A stretch of 64,000 bases of DNA, taken from positions 86,755,270 to 86,819,269 of the forward strand of contig CM048846.1 of NCBI GenBank assembly GCA_026545225.1, read 5' to 3'. Positions 23,191 to 35,979 of the stretch are shown here, one piece after another. A program made the position numbers and the translations under genes. This DNA comes from Cornus controversa (taxonomy: Eukaryota; Streptophyta; Magnoliopsida; Cornales; Cornaceae). Position 1 is the stretch's first letter. The number at the start of each line of letters is the position of its first letter. The notes beneath the pieces were generated by a model. That model was not told where the DNA came from and searched no databases. It saw nothing but the letters and a program-made list of their open reading frames with translations.

Positions 23191-26100
23191 ACAAGAGAGC
23201 GTTTACATTTTTTAGGTTTAGATCCTTAACAGAGTAAGAGTCACTATTCTTTTAAATATTAGAATAGACCAGTGTAATTAATGTATTTATTAAGATGTCT
23301 TTGTTGGTAGTATAAACCTCATCTACAATTGCGGTTTAACACGTGTATTGCAAATGTATAATAACTTGTGTAATGTGATGTTTATTTTCATTTGAAATGA
23401 TGCTCGATGAACTCATGTGAATGACAGAAATACAAGCCTCTCAGTGCAGCCTTATGATCTCATTTTATTATATATATATTTTTGTTACACTTTATATTAT
23501 CATTATGTTTAATTCAAATTTTCATTTATTGTCTTACCTATTGAGTATACGAAGTATGTTTTTTTTTTTTTTAAGGTGTTGCTTATACAAGTATGATCAA
23601 GTATGACGTTTTGTATCGCGGTGACAAAGTCTGTGTCCGAAAGAAAATATTAAACTAGGTTAGGTAATCGGACTTAGATAGAGAGTTTTTAAATCTTGTA
23701 TTGAATTGACTTCTCACTTATTCAAGAATAAGCACAATTAGTATTCGAGTAAAGCAAACACTCGAGTTCGTCTTTAAATAAGAGAGATCATACCGTCCAG
23801 ACTAATGTCTATTTTGAAACGTTTTCGTATAGAAATTTTTGCAAGTTGCAAAAAAGAAAACAATGAATTTTCAAAAGCCAAATAATGGTGACCACAATAA
23901 AGATTTGGTGGACCATCCAATATGGTTTATTTACAAACTAGGTTGCATTCTGGACAACAGAGCCCTATACCACCATTGCCATTGAGGCAGTAGGGGACCG
24001 TGTGCCAGCCCATTGACACCCTCATAACAGAAAAACCGGTTCCTCTTGAATAAGCAGCAGCTGTACAAGAAGGCAAAAATCATGTGACATTGGGACTCCT
24101 TGATTTTGTATTTATGCTCTATATAAGGTTCTCAGACTTTCTTGTGTCTCTATCTAGGCCTTGGCCTACTTAGCATGGTCCAGTGGCTTATTTGTACTGG
24201 CCTTTCCAAAGCTGGATAGTCCACAGAGTTAAACTTTGGAAGTATCAATGAATACTAAGTTATGGAATAATAGTGTCACTGTCTTTTGAAAGAACCATGG
24301 TCTATAAATTCTAGAAAGATATGTTTTTGGGGGTTGGTGATGGATTTATGTAAAAACCAATGTGGGAAAATTTCAGATTTTAGCTTTTCCTCTCATTAAC
24401 ATGGGTAAGAAAGTTCAGAATTTAAAATCGATCATCTACTATTCAATTCCATTCCAATATTTTTATGAACTAGTTTGATTTGGTTCAACTCAAAATTGTA
24501 CTGAATACCGAATCGAGTGTGCACTTGATCGAGTAAATAGTTTTACGAACGAATGGATAGGAGCTGGTGGTGTGGATGCCCAAATCAGGTACGAAGCGAG
24601 AAAGTAATTAAGGGAGGGAGAGAACCGGCTAGAGAGTATTTTTGAGAGAGAAGAAAATTTTAGAGAAAGAGAGATGGCATAAAAAAAGAAAATAAAGAGA
24701 GGGCATGGTAGTGGTTTTCTTTATGTTAATTTTCTTAATTAAAAAGTTTGTGAAACAAATGGTAGTGTTTGAGGTTGAGCTTATTTTCAAAATAAGATTT
24801 TGATTCTCTCCATTAGTTTTTTTTTGCCAAGTCATCATTTAATAGTTATGAACATGTCACGATTCTCTTAAAATTTAATTGTTTATGTAACCATAACATT
24901 GTGGGCAGTTACAAAAGTGATGATATTCATTTCTTTTAAAATAAAAGGACATGTCTTTGTAATATAATAATAAAAGCACCTTTTTACTAATGGTTTTTAT
25001 TTTTTCAATTATAATGTCCTCCAAGGATGCGCCCATGACTTGAACTACGCAGCGCATTCCCAAGTCACCTCCTCGCTAAGTACTTTTTCTTAACAAAAAC
25101 CTTTGAAAAGTAATGGGTTCAATCGGGACTTGTAGCGGAGGTATGATCTTATTCTTTTGTACATATAGGATTTCTCAATTTCTAGAAAGGGGCTTCCACG
25201 AAGAAAAATATTTGCACGTTTACGCTCCATTTGTTTTGACGTAATCTGAATTGCATATTTTAAAAGAAAAATTGTTATGATTGATGTAAGCAACCTGTAA
25301 AATATTGAATAAATAGTTTGGTTGATATTACCGAATATTAAAAATTTTTTAAATTATTTTTTAAAAAATATTTTACGTCAAAACAAACGAAAAAGTTAAG
25401 ATTTATCTAAAAAATTTCTCGCTTTCTACTATGTTTCATTATGTGCAAGGAAGAGCAATATATGCAGTTATTAAAAAGTGGTGTGGAGTGCTTTGTTAAA
25501 GTTGAAAGTACTACAAGGGAAAACACAAGTGGAGGAATTAGTTTTAATTGGTTCATCCAAATTACAAGTTAAGAAATGATTGTTAAAGTAGTTGTCAAGC
25601 CGGGTAAAAGATTGAATTGGAGTGGAGTTAGTTCGGATTGATCCATTCAAATTACTAGTAGATACTCAATAAGTAAGTCAGGCATATCACATCATTACTA
25701 CATCGAGCCAAATAAAAATGTGCTATTTTAATTTATTGAAAGTAGTTTTGATATATAAGTGAGACTATTTTCGGTGAATGTTAATTTTTCATTTGCTTGA
25801 GCTGTACACAGCATGGTTTCCAACAAGTTTACATCTGTCTCCAACATCTTGTGACAGGGTAACCGGTCTCTATAAATCTCACAGGTCAGATTTACTTACT
25901 GTCATCCAAACCTGGAAGTTTCCTAAAAACACCCAACCACTAATTTCATGCAACATCCAAAACTTCAACCACTAATGTACAAATCAAATAATTGTTCATT
26001 GATTCAATTGTTGTCACAACTTAAATCCATCACCAACTCCTAGTAGCTTTAGTTGTTGGTACCTGGTGGGCTTTCAATTGACTTTCACCATGGTAGAAGT

Positions 26101-26528
26101 TAAGAATTGAAGCCAGCTAAGTGGGCCCCACACGCAGGGTTCGGTTCAATTTTGTTCCAAATATGGTAATTTTATAATTAATGTCTCTATATATAAATGA
26201 GCATTAACATGAACATGAACAGTTAGGGTAATCTCAGTCCCACTCACATCAAAATTGTGGTATTAATACATTACATTGTTTTAACGTGAGTGAGAGCTGA
26301 CGGAATCAAAATAGTCGGCTCCGCGTTGGCTGTTGAATTCTAAACTTAAAAAAGTTAATTCACACAGACATGCAAGTAAATGTTTTCCATTGAAGAACTG
26401 TGTCAAAGAATGCGCAATTGAGAAATGTGGCCACCAATTGGTACGGTCTTGAATACAAGCAACCAAATTAAAAACACAGAAACATACAACTAGTAGCTGA
26501 AAAACACAAATATATGCATATAACTACA
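23191..26528. other. Intergenic, no firm gene
   Basis: No domain-bearing frame is found in this 3.3-kb interval between the desaturase and the receptor-like kinase. The part 23900-24250 is less AT-rich and contains a TATA-like word (see 24119-24128). The part just before 26529 should include the 3' UTR of the minus-strand kinase gene. Confidence 0.45.
24119..24128 (+). promoter_or_regulatory. TATA-like box of an unidentified transcription unit
   Basis: CTATATAAGG is a good match to the plant TATA consensus and is followed by a CT-rich stretch. No coding frame starts downstream, so a non-coding transcript is possible but unproven. The site could also be a chance match. Confidence 0.25.
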
Positions 26529-29153
26529 CTAGCTGCTGCTAGTGAAGTTGTGAGTACTATTTGACAGAGAGGAAGAATCAGAAGAGAGATCATTCAAAGG
26601 AGTCTGAGACCTTTCTTCTCCGCCACCCCCCTTTGTCCTGATATCTTCAATCATCTTATGGACCGCACTCATTTTCGGACGATCTTTTGACGAAGGAGCC
26701 AAGCAAAGCAAGGCCACTTGCAGAAGTGCCACCATCTCTTGTTCCATCTCCTTGTACCTCAACAGCTCAAAATCAAACACTTCCCATGTCCAATTTTCCC
26801 CCACCCCGTGGAGAACCCACTTCACCAAACTCGTTTCTCCTTCACTCGTCGCAATTTTTCCAGTCAAAATCTCCACTAGAACCACTCCAAAGCTATAAAT
26901 GTCGCATCCCTGCAAGAATTTCCTATGCTGATTGTAGTTGTTGTTGTTGAGCATTAGTTCTGGAGCTTTGTAAGCGTTGTTTGATGAAGATGGTAGTGGC
27001 AAGAGTTGGTGGAGTCCAATATCAGATATACACGCATTGCCCAAATGATCAATTATGATATTTGATGATGTGAGATGTCCATGAAATAGTCTAGATTTGT
27101 TGTAAGAGTGGAGGAAGGCAAGCCCTTGAGCTGACCCTGAAGCAAAATTTAGCCTTGCAGTCCAATCTAATGGTGTCCTTCCTGGTCCACGGTTACCTGC
27201 TTGGTTTGAAGGGAGAAAATTATAAAAATTGCAGAAAAAGGGAAAAAGAATTCAACTTTTAAGATTTTGGACATAAAAATAAAATAAAATAAAATCTAAG
27301 AAATGTAAAACAATTAATTCTTAATAAATAGCATCTTGTTGTAATCCTTCAAAGTTTTCAAGATATGTTATTTAAGCCTATAGATGTTGGGCGTTTGGCA
27401 CAACAGGATGACATATCCGAAATAAAAAAACAATCACTGTCTGCCTAGCCAGCATACATCTCACACTTCTCAAACACTACAACCACGAAAGTTTCGTGCC
27501 TTAAAATTTTACAGAACTATTTAAGTCGATTTTGGCTTAAATCAACACTCAAAATTGTGAGCGAGTATGCAAAAGTTAATCTCAATCATGCGTGTACAAC
27601 ACACTGTGAGAGTAGTTGCTGCAACCAGACCGGACTTATTGGAGTTATTTTCATGTGGTACCCACCACTAACAATATTACTATATATGTTTATATATAAC
27701 AGAAAAGCTTATTATAATAAGAAAGTGATTAAAAGATCAATCATTCTATCTGACGGTAAAAAGAACGAGTGTATGTATGTAGCTACGACCCTATCACGCA
27801 TATATATATATATATATCAAGTGATGAAAAATGAATGGAAGAAATATATTACTCAAAAACATTAATTGGTAAAAATTGAAGGAAGAACAAACCGTGCAAG
27901 AGAGAGAAGAGGCTTCCATTGGGCAAGAAATCATAGACCAAAAGCAACTCATTCTTCGAAGAATGGCATGCCCTAAGGCTCACAATGTTAGGGTGTCTCA
28001 ACTCACCAATTTCTCTCAACAACCCATCAACATCCTTCCTCTTCCTCCTCTCCCTCACCCTCTTCACCACCACCACATCGCCACCGTCCATCACAACCTT
28101 ATAAGTAGTCCCCACACTCCCCTTCCCTAACATCTCAGCTGAAGCCTTCAACAGCTCATCCACCTTAGTAAAACCCTTGCAGCCCTCAAAGCACACCATC
28201 TCCTCATCATTTTCTCTCTCTACACCATATATTATTGCATTTGGCATTACAATGCTCTTTAGTACTTCTCTCTTTCTCTCTCTATATCTATACCTCCTTT
28301 TGTAGCAACAGTACATCACTATCACGACCGTTGCCACAATTGCAGCTACATCGACAGTGATTATTGTCAGTACCACCCGAACATTTAAACTCCTCTTCCG
28401 AATTTGTACGGATTCACTCCCTGCCGTCCGATTGCTTCCGGTTGCGAGTGGCTTATTCGAGCAATGATACGGTAATGGCTTGCCGCAAAGGTTTCGGTTG
28501 CCGGCGAATGAAGTTTCCCGGAATTTCGACATCCATTTTGGGATTTTTCCGGCGAGGTTGTTGCCGGAGACGTTGAAGTCCGAAACCGAGGCTGATGGCG
28601 ACTCGTCCGAGTCCAGAACTCCGGTGAACGAGTTGAACTCGAGTCGGAGAGTGAGCAAGTGCGGGAGCTGAGTCAACTCGTTCATCGGAATTACGCCGGA
28701 GAAACTGTTGTGAGAAAGGTCGAGGCGACGGAGGCGGTCGAAACGGCATATTCCGGCGGGGAATATTCCGGTGAATCGGTTGTGAGCGAGGTAGAGGTGC
28801 TTCAGGTTGGGCCACGTGGCGAGGATTGTGGGGATTGAAGAGAGGTTGTTGTGGTGGAGGCTGAGGTGACGGAGGTTGGTGAGGCGAGTTAGGGTTTGGA
28901 TTGACCCGGTGAGGTTAAGCTGGTTGAGGACGAGTTTGGTGACTCGATGAGTCGTTGGGTTGCATGTGACGCCGAGCCACGAACAGTGGTCGGACGAGTT
29001 AGACCAAGAGGAGAGAGAGTCTGAAGTGTCCGAGGAGAACTTGAAGGCTAACAAAGTGGTGAAATCTGGGTTTCCAGGATTAGAGAGAGAAAGAGAGAAG
29101 AGAGAGAAAGTAAGGAGTATAGAGAGAGAGAACTGGTTCAGCTTCACTAACAT
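26529..29153 (-). CDS. Leucine-rich-repeat receptor-like kinase, probable pseudokinase
   Basis: Two minus-strand exons, 27893-29153 and 26529-27196, join through a GT-AG intron (27197-27892, phase 1) to give 642 aa. In order the protein has a signal peptide (about 1-24), an N-terminal LRR cap with SWLGVTC (58-64), about five LRRs (70-210), a membrane segment (260-282), a basic juxtamembrane stretch and a kinase-like domain (about 335-605). The Gly-rich loop GKGSVGTTYK (343-352), the VVVK lysine (K364) and an alpha-C Glu (E381) are present. The HRD motif is replaced by HGH (459-461), removing the catalytic Asp, and DFG reads DIG (479-481). The few LRRs and the architecture fit plant LRR class III, in which many members are atypical kinases. 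It probably signals at the plasma membrane as a co-receptor or scaffold; the ligand is unknown. A Ser-rich tail (621-642) could be phosphorylated. Confidence 0.9.
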
Positions 29154-29221
29154 TTTCTCTCCCTGTGGTTTGTGGAAAGGAAAACAGAGGGAAGAGGAGA
29201 CTGAAGAGAGACGGATTTCAG

Positions 29222-29231
29222 TTTATATATA
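29222..29231 (-). promoter_or_regulatory. TATA box of the receptor-like kinase gene
   Basis: On the minus strand the word is TATATATAAA, about 70 bp upstream of the ATG at 29153. This implies a leader of about 40 nt. The leader region is GA-rich on the plus strand, that is CT-rich in the transcript. Confidence 0.6.
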
Positions 29232-29530
29232 CAGACAACATGTATTGTGTAATCGAGTGTGGACTTTGAGTAGAATTGTTATCATGTTATGAAGAAAAAA
29301 AACCTAATTCTGACCGTTGATCTTGTTGGGGGTTTGACTTTTGCTGACGTGGTAAGAGTCTATTTGATTGTGATGTAAGACTTACTGTTGTTCATTCTTA
29401 GTCTTCTAGGATTCCGAGACTAGGAATTTATAATCACTAAAAGTTCACGCCCCTTTGTAGCTTGGAAATAAGTAGAGCTTATAACCGCTGTTACGACCGT
29501 TACACGAAATACGTTTGGGGGAAAATTTAT

Positions 29531-29838
29531 GGGCATGTTTGGTTCATTATATTTCCGATTTTCTGATTATACAGAAATTATAAAAATATTGTTTGGTTCA
29601 CCACTTATAAAAATTGTTTTTTAAAAATTCAGTAAAAAAAATTATTAGATAATTGTCTTTTATAGTGATTGAAAAATTATATTTAAAAAGAGTGAAACTC
29701 TAAATTTTTTTTTATGAAAAGAACACAGTATCACTTGATCACAAGAGTTTGTGATTCACGTGAATCACACACAACGTTAGTTATCCGAATTACGTATGTG
29801 AATAGCTTTTAAAATGGATAGTTGAACCAAATGTCTTC
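29531..29838. mobile_element. MITE with GTTTGGTTCA-type ends
   Basis: The left end reads GGGCATGTTTGGTTCA; the right end read on the minus strand contains GACATTTGGTTCAAC. The interior repeats TTTGGTTCACCA-like words. These ends resemble PIF/Harbinger-type Tourist MITEs of plants. A target duplication could not be fixed by eye. Confidence 0.5.
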
Positions 29839-31102
29839 ATCAAGCACTTTTTATTGGTTAAATATGTAAAATAGAAGGAATTTTGTTAAGAAATTTCTTA
29901 TATGTTTACCAATGAATAGCATTCTCACCATTATTATTAATTGATTATGTTTTAAATTTATGATAATGACTTGAGAGGATGTTATTCGAAATTAGAATAC
30001 AAAATCAAGTAAGAAAATTATGGCGACAATTTTCTGATATACACCAAAATCATGGTGTATAATGATGAAATGTCTCGTTAAATCATGGTATATGGTATGT
30101 TTTAAAATTGTTGAATTCATGAGAGGAATATAAATATTTACTTGGATAGTACTAAATATTACTACTCCATACTGACTATTGACTGCTGACTAGCCGTTGG
30201 GAAAGGACAGAGAAGTAATGATGAAATATAACCGCTTCAAGTAAAGGAAAATTGCCGAATTCCTGTGAGGGATAGCGCGTTCTGGAGCGGGATGTAATCA
30301 CATTCTAACACAAGACTTTAATTGTATTAATTCATGCCACGTTTGGTCAGGCTCACCCGGATATGTTCTACAACCAAGTTTGAGTTTAAATGATATCTTC
30401 TCCACCTTTTAGAGAGTTGGTTGAAATTTCAAGTCTCCATTGAAATAGAGTGTGTGAATGTGTATCTAATTTATGAAAAAAAGAATTGATATTTTTTTTT
30501 AACGGTTTTAGGTAGAGGACTAGGATAAAGGTTTTTTTTTCTTTCATGATAATAGTGTCAGGCCTCTTAGAACAACCATAACTTCAATATTCTTCTATTC
30601 CACATGCATCGAACAATTACAAAAGAATTTCTCTGAAAGTGGCTCCAATTTGAACTCCCAACCTGAATGAATTTATAATATAAGTTTGCATATTATGATA
30701 GATATAAGATTTCATTATGTAAAATTCAAATATCTATATATAAGTCTAAATTTGATCAAATTAGTGACATTTGTATCAAATTTTTACATTTTTATAAAAA
30801 AAAAACTCTATATCTTATTGTTATCAACAATTCAAATCAAAACAGCTGAAAACACAAATGCCTTGTTGGTTCAATTATCTGAAAAATAGTCTTCAAAAAC
30901 TCTGAAAGTATAAAATAGTTTTCAAAAAGTTAGAAGAATATTCTCTAAAATTAGGAATTCTTTCCACTCAATTTTTCCAAAGGAGTTTTTAGAAATTTTT
31001 AAATGTATAATAACATAACATAGTTCTCTTCCTTTTCCTCTTTGTTTTAACATCTCCCTTAGTAAAAAGAAAATGGCATACAACTCGATCTGTCTTCGTA
31101 AC
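29839..31102. other. Intergenic, AT-rich
   Basis: No gene is recognised. The open frame at 30686-30889 is AT-driven and has no domain. Confidence 0.45.
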
Positions 31103-31318
31103 TAATAGCATGTTTTGTTTTGTATATTTTAGAACATATTTCTATTTCATAGAATTGAAAATTAAAAAACTGCATGGAAACTAATTTGATTGTTAATATT
31201 ATGAAATTTGTTTTCTGAAAAGTGTATAGTTTTATGAAGAGAGTCTTCGAAAACAGTTTTCTATTTTATGACCTTTAAAAGAAAAAAATTTCAAAAAAGT
31301 AAACCAAACAAGCTCTTA
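31103..31318. mobile_element. Short MITE-like element
   Basis: The left end TAATAGCATGTTTTGTTTTG and the minus-strand reading of the right end, TAAGAGCTTGTTTGGTTT, form an imperfect terminal inverted repeat. The interior is AT-rich and non-coding. This is consistent with a decayed PIF/Harbinger MITE. Confidence 0.4.
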
Positions 31319-31343
31319 TATACTAGTTCTTATTCTAACTAGT

Positions 31344-31851
31344 CTAGGAAACACGGATACTTCCACAAGAGTAACGTACTCATATTAGATACGTGTCTGA
31401 TACTTCCTAAATTTATTTATAATTTTAAAATATATTTTTTATTTCTAACACATATCCGATACTTTTTAAATAATTCGACCATGTATTCGATACTTCAGAA
31501 CATTTCTAACTAGTTTTGAACATTAAAATATAACTTTTTCAACAATAATATCATAACATAATTGTTTAGAAAAGTTTAAATTTATTGAAAAAAGAAGTGT
31601 TGAGATATATATCATAATTTAGTACAAAAATTATCCATACAAATTATGCAATATGATTCTTAACTCGTATTTTGTTTGTTAATCATAAAATTTTATAAAA
31701 AAATGTTAATAACTCTATTTTTTGTATATATAAAAATATAATTTTTATTTTTATATTGCTATACTCGTATCTTATTTTTTTGAAATTTGTCATATCCCCG
31801 AACCAATATCGTACCGTACCCATGTCTTGAATCCATATCCATGATTCCTAA
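31344..31851. mobile_element. hAT-like family 2, copy 1
   Basis: The left end is CTAGGAAACACGGATAC and the minus-strand reading of the right end is a TTAGGAATCATGGATAT-type repeat. Flanks TAACTAGT (31336-31343) and TAATTAGC (31852-31859) match at 6 of 8 positions. The interior (GAGTAACGTAC, ATCCGATAC and TGATTCTTAACTCGTATTTT words) aligns with the copies at 35028 and 48226. It is non-coding. Confidence 0.7.
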
Positions 31852-31953
31852 TAATTAGCTCATATAATTATTAGATGAATCCAGTATTCGAAAATTTTAT
31901 TACTTAATAATTTAAACATTTAAATACGGGGTTATTTGCCTAATACACATTAA

Positions 31954-32231
31954 GGTGTTATTTGATAAAACTAAAAAATTAAGTACTGGAAATTTTAAGT
32001 GCTAAAGTTCTTAAATGGTAATTAAAAAATAAACATTTTTTATATCTTTTTTAATTTTCAGCATTCAACATTCAGTGATAAGTGATGTCCATATCACTTA
32101 AAATTTTACTCCATTTTAAGTGGTGCTTAATGTTTTTAGTGATATTCAAATTGCGTTATCAAACGCACTTAATTGAATAAGTGTTTAATCTCTTTAGAAT
32201 TAAGCGATAAATTTAGTTATCAAACAGCACC
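31954..32231. mobile_element. PIF/Harbinger-like MITE with TAA duplication, 278 bp
   Basis: The left end is GGTGTTATTTGATAA and the minus-strand right end is GGTGCTGTTTGATAA. A TAA trinucleotide flanks both sides (31951-31953 and 32232-32234), the usual TWA target of PIF/Harbinger. The interior is palindrome-rich around TTAAGTG words and has no coding frame. Confidence 0.8.
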
Positions 32232-32310
32232 TAAGTTTGGCAGTAATTGGTAGAAATAAAATTACCATACAAAATGTATTCACTTTTGTGGAGCTTAAAT
32301 TCAGTAAAAT

Positions 32311-32412
32311 TCTTCAATAAAAGATGACACATTTATCCCTCAAAGTGAGTATAAGATGCCTTCTTCAATAAAAGATGACACATTTATCCCTCAAAGTGAA
32401 GTATAAGATGCC
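32311..32412. repeat. 51-bp tandem duplication
   Basis: Two almost identical units start TCTTCAATAAAAGATGACAC at 32311 and 32362 and end in ATAAGATGCCT. The copies differ by about one base. Confidence 0.9.
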
Positions 32413-33028
32413 TTTAGAAACAATTCTAAGTTGTGAGAATATGTTAGAGGAACAAATTATATTCTTGTAACGCAAAGGTACAAAATCTTAATCTTATGAA
32501 AAATTGCCCATCAATCCTACTTTTAAACTCTAAAGACAATTAAGTATTATAAAATTTTCACAAATACAAATAAATCCTATTTTTAAGAAATATTTTCAAA
32601 TAAGTTCAGATTCTATAAATAATGAACATTTTTTTCAGTATTGCCCTTTGTTTCTAAATTTCCAATAGTACCGTTTTTTATGTAAATGCTCACATCATGT
32701 TAAAATACAATGAATAATAAATGAATTATTTCCATTTTTGTGAATTTTCTACTTAATATTTCTTTTAAAAAGAATTCAAGAATAAAAAATAAATCTCTAT
32801 AAATTTGAGACAATGTTATCTAAAAAAGTTATTAAATTATTGTAATAAATCAAATATAACGTGAATTTGAAATAAATTTTTTTTCTTTAATTATTTATTT
32901 TCAATAAAAAAAATTTAGTTAAAATTATTTGGAGAAAATTAGTTAACCAACATACATGATATATGAAAAGGGTAAAAGAGGAATTGTATTAATTATAGAA
33001 CATTGTTGAATTTTTTATGAAAGTAGGA
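32413..33028. other. Intergenic, AT-rich
   Basis: No gene or element ends are recognised here. Confidence 0.5.
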
Positions 33029-33036
33029 ATTCATTG

Positions 33037-33345
33037 TAGGGGTATACAAAAAATTGGTGGAACCGAAAAATCGAACCAAACCAACGGGTCGGTCTGATCT
33101 CGGTTCCAAAATTATGAAATCGTTATTTTACAGTTCTGTTATGGTTTGGAATTCTTCGAAACCGAAACGTTTATTATGTATATATAATATATATCATACA
33201 TTATATTATGTTTCATGACTAGAAACATGGAATCAAACTGAACCAAACAATTTTTTCACGGTTCGATTCCATTGGTCCTCACAGTTCAATTTGATTGTAG
33301 TTTTTGTGAAACAAACTGGTTTGAACCAAACCATGTGCATCCCTG
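33037..33345. mobile_element. Short hAT-like MITE, 309 bp
   Basis: The element starts TAGGGGTATACA and its right end read on the minus strand is CAGGGATGCACA. Flanking 8-mers ATTCATTG (33029-33036) and CTTCATTG (33346-33353) match at 7 of 8 positions. The subterminal regions repeat CGGTTC/AACCAAAC words on both sides. There is no coding frame. Confidence 0.8.
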
Positions 33346-33353
33346 CTTCATTG

Positions 33354-35019
33354 TCATATGAAACTCTTTTTAAGACTTATTTCTCCTTAGAAAAAAGAAT
33401 GAAAGTGCGGGGAAATATATGAGAAATAAAACCCTAATCATAATGTGGGTCTGCATTTGAAAACATGAAATAAGAAAATTGCTCTAGGGACATCTAATCC
33501 AAAGAAAACAAATTATCTCTTTCAAAAATTCAATTAAAAAAAAAAAAGAGAAATTGTAGATGCAAAAAATTGCTCCAAGGTTTAGATGATTCGGCACAAT
33601 TTGGCCTACGTTCATAGATGAGATGATATTTTCTTATTTATTTAATGAGAAATTTTAAAGAATTGGGTTCGTAACCTCACTAAGCTTAGTTATAGTTGAA
33701 TACAAGAATCAACTTTTCTCTTTTTCTTTTTGTATATCTTTACCTCCCCCCTTCCTCTTTTCTCCTTGCATTTATATATAAGATGCAGCCTGATTTTCTG
33801 CCGATACGTCATTGATTTCCCTTGATTTATGAATGATTGGTAACATTAAGAGAGAATAACGTATTTCTTATTTGAACCTGATTTCACTTTAACTGAGTGA
33901 GTGTAGGAGAGGGTTGTGTTGAGGAGTAAGAGGACGATGCGCAGATACACAGAGAGAGACAGAGAATAGAAAGAGAAATTGATGAGAGAGTGTAGAAACA
34001 AATCAAAGAAGCGAAAAAAAAAACATGAACAGAAGCGAGAGGGGGTTGTGCGATTTAGGACAAGACATTTGTTGAGTAAATTTTTTGGGGATCAAAACTA
34101 GTGGTTTATTATATTATTTCCAAAAGTAAAACCAATCTGCAATTTTTTTTCAATAATGTCACAACACATGAGGAGGTAAGAAAAGTATTGTTTTTTTTTA
34201 AAAAAACATGTCAAATAGTTAATATATTAATCTAAAAACATGTATAATTTGTCATTTTTTAGGTCATGAAAGCTAAATTTTTGTTCGAAACCAAACACGA
34301 ATCCGGATTAAAGAGGGCAAGAATGGTTGGGACACGTTTTGAGAGCACCAAGTGAAAGTGTCCGGCACGCAAAGGAGCAACCCTTAAATGGGGGTGGACC
34401 CTCAGGTCACACAAATCAAGTGAAGCCTTTTAGGTATGTTTGATTAGAAAAAAGTCCAGCTTCTATCGAATCTAATTATATTTGGATGACCTAGATCTCT
34501 TTCGCAGTAAGACAGATTCCTTTTCCAGTAAAGCGAATCAGTACCTTCAAAGTTGAAGATGATCGGTGAATCCAATCCTATCGGTCATGTTTTCATCTTG
34601 TGTTCGGTGTTAATTTTATTCTCTCTTTTTCCTAACTTTAATTTAATTTGCTTTATGCAACAATTATATAAAATCATTTACGCAATAGCGTAATGTAATG
34701 TAGTTATTGTGCAAGTGATATATTATATCATACTAAAAATACAAATCGTAGACACACGATCTTACAAAACTGGGATTCCAATTCGATGATTGGATCCCTG
34801 ATTTCTCTTGTGGAATCCCGAAGTTCTCTCACTAAAGAAAGTTCATTGAGTAGCAAAATTGGTTAATTTACGGAGTCGACTGCTAATTAATCTTACCTAA
34901 AACTTCGAACTTAGAACTAACACTTGTAGTTGTACTTCAAAGTGTGGATCGTGTTATTTTCATTATGTTGTGTAGATACAACAATTTTACATCATTTACG
35001 CAATAATTTTATATCGTTT
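33354..35019. other. Intergenic, no gene seen
   Basis: Mixed AT-rich sequence. A GA-rich patch lies at 33900-34050. A less AT-rich patch at 34270-34440 shows no open frame with a known domain. Confidence 0.45.
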
Positions 35020-35027
35020 ATAATCAA

Positions 35028-35591
35028 CTATGAAGCACAGATACTTCTACAAGAGTAACGTACCTGTATCGGATACTTATCGGATACCGATACTCCTCGG
35101 ATACTCCCGGATACGTGTCCGATACTTCCTAAATGTATCCAGAATTTTAAAATATATTTTTTTATTTCTAACACGTATCCGATACTTCGTAGATACTTTG
35201 ACCATGTATCCGATACTTCGACCATGTATCCGATACTTCTCAAACACTTCATAACACAATTCTAATAAGTTTTGAACATGGAAATGTACAATAATATCAT
35301 AGTATAATTGTTAAGAAAAGTTTAAATTTATTTAAAAAAGAAGTATTGAGTTATATATCATAATTTAATATAAAATTTATCTTTACAAATTGTGCAATAT
35401 GATTCTTAACTCGTATTTTATTTGTTAATTAATATATTTTATAAAGAAATGTTAATAACTCTATTTTTTGTATATATAAAAATTTAATTTGTTATTTTTA
35501 TATTGTCGTATCTTGTCGTACCCGTATCTTTTTTTTTGAGATTTGTCGTATCGCCGTACCCGTGTCCCGTATCTGTATCCGTGCTTCCTAG
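35028..35591. mobile_element. hAT-like family 2, copy 2 (best preserved)
   Basis: The left end is CTATGAAGCACAGATAC and the minus-strand right end is CTAGGAAGCACGGATAC, a 17-bp repeat with two mismatches. A perfect 8-bp target duplication ATAATCAA flanks it (35020-35027 and 35592-35599). The subterminal parts are full of ATCCGATAC/CGGATACT words in both orientations, which also creates two overlapping spurious open frames there. The element has no transposase. Confidence 0.88.
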
Positions 35592-35911
35592 ATAATCAAC
35601 AATGAGACAATTAGTATTATTTCTTTTTTTGTTCCTATTCTCCTTTCATTGCAACAACTACATTAGAAACTTTATCGTGCTACACATGAGGAGAAACCGA
35701 TTTTCCAACCTGATCTTTTCTTTGAATGAAGAGATTGATATCACTTTAACTAAGTACGACAATCTTGAGAAAAAGTATTGAGGAAGCCGCTCGGGAATGA
35801 ATCATCTCCATTAATTTTTCTTCAAACCATCCTCCTGCATTGTGAACATGTTTTGTCATCACTTGTGCAACTGCCCAGTATATCGTGATCGAAAAAAAAT
35901 CATATCTTGTG

Positions 35912-35979
35912 TCACATGACATTTTGTTTATAAGTAAACGGTGGATCACATGACATTTTGTTTATAAGTAAACGGTGGA
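35912..35979. repeat. 34-bp tandem duplication
   Basis: The word TCACATGACATTTTG and the following bases up to AAACGGTGGA occur twice in direct succession with a 34-bp period and essentially no divergence. Confidence 0.9.

Noticed and set aside
27557..27865. 102-codon plus-strand frame
   Set aside because: It lies in the intron of the receptor-like kinase on the opposite strand, has a TA-repeat part and no domain.
35028..35259. Overlapping frames of about 75 codons on both strands
   Set aside because: They arise from the repeated ATCCGATAC words in the subterminal part of the hAT-like element.
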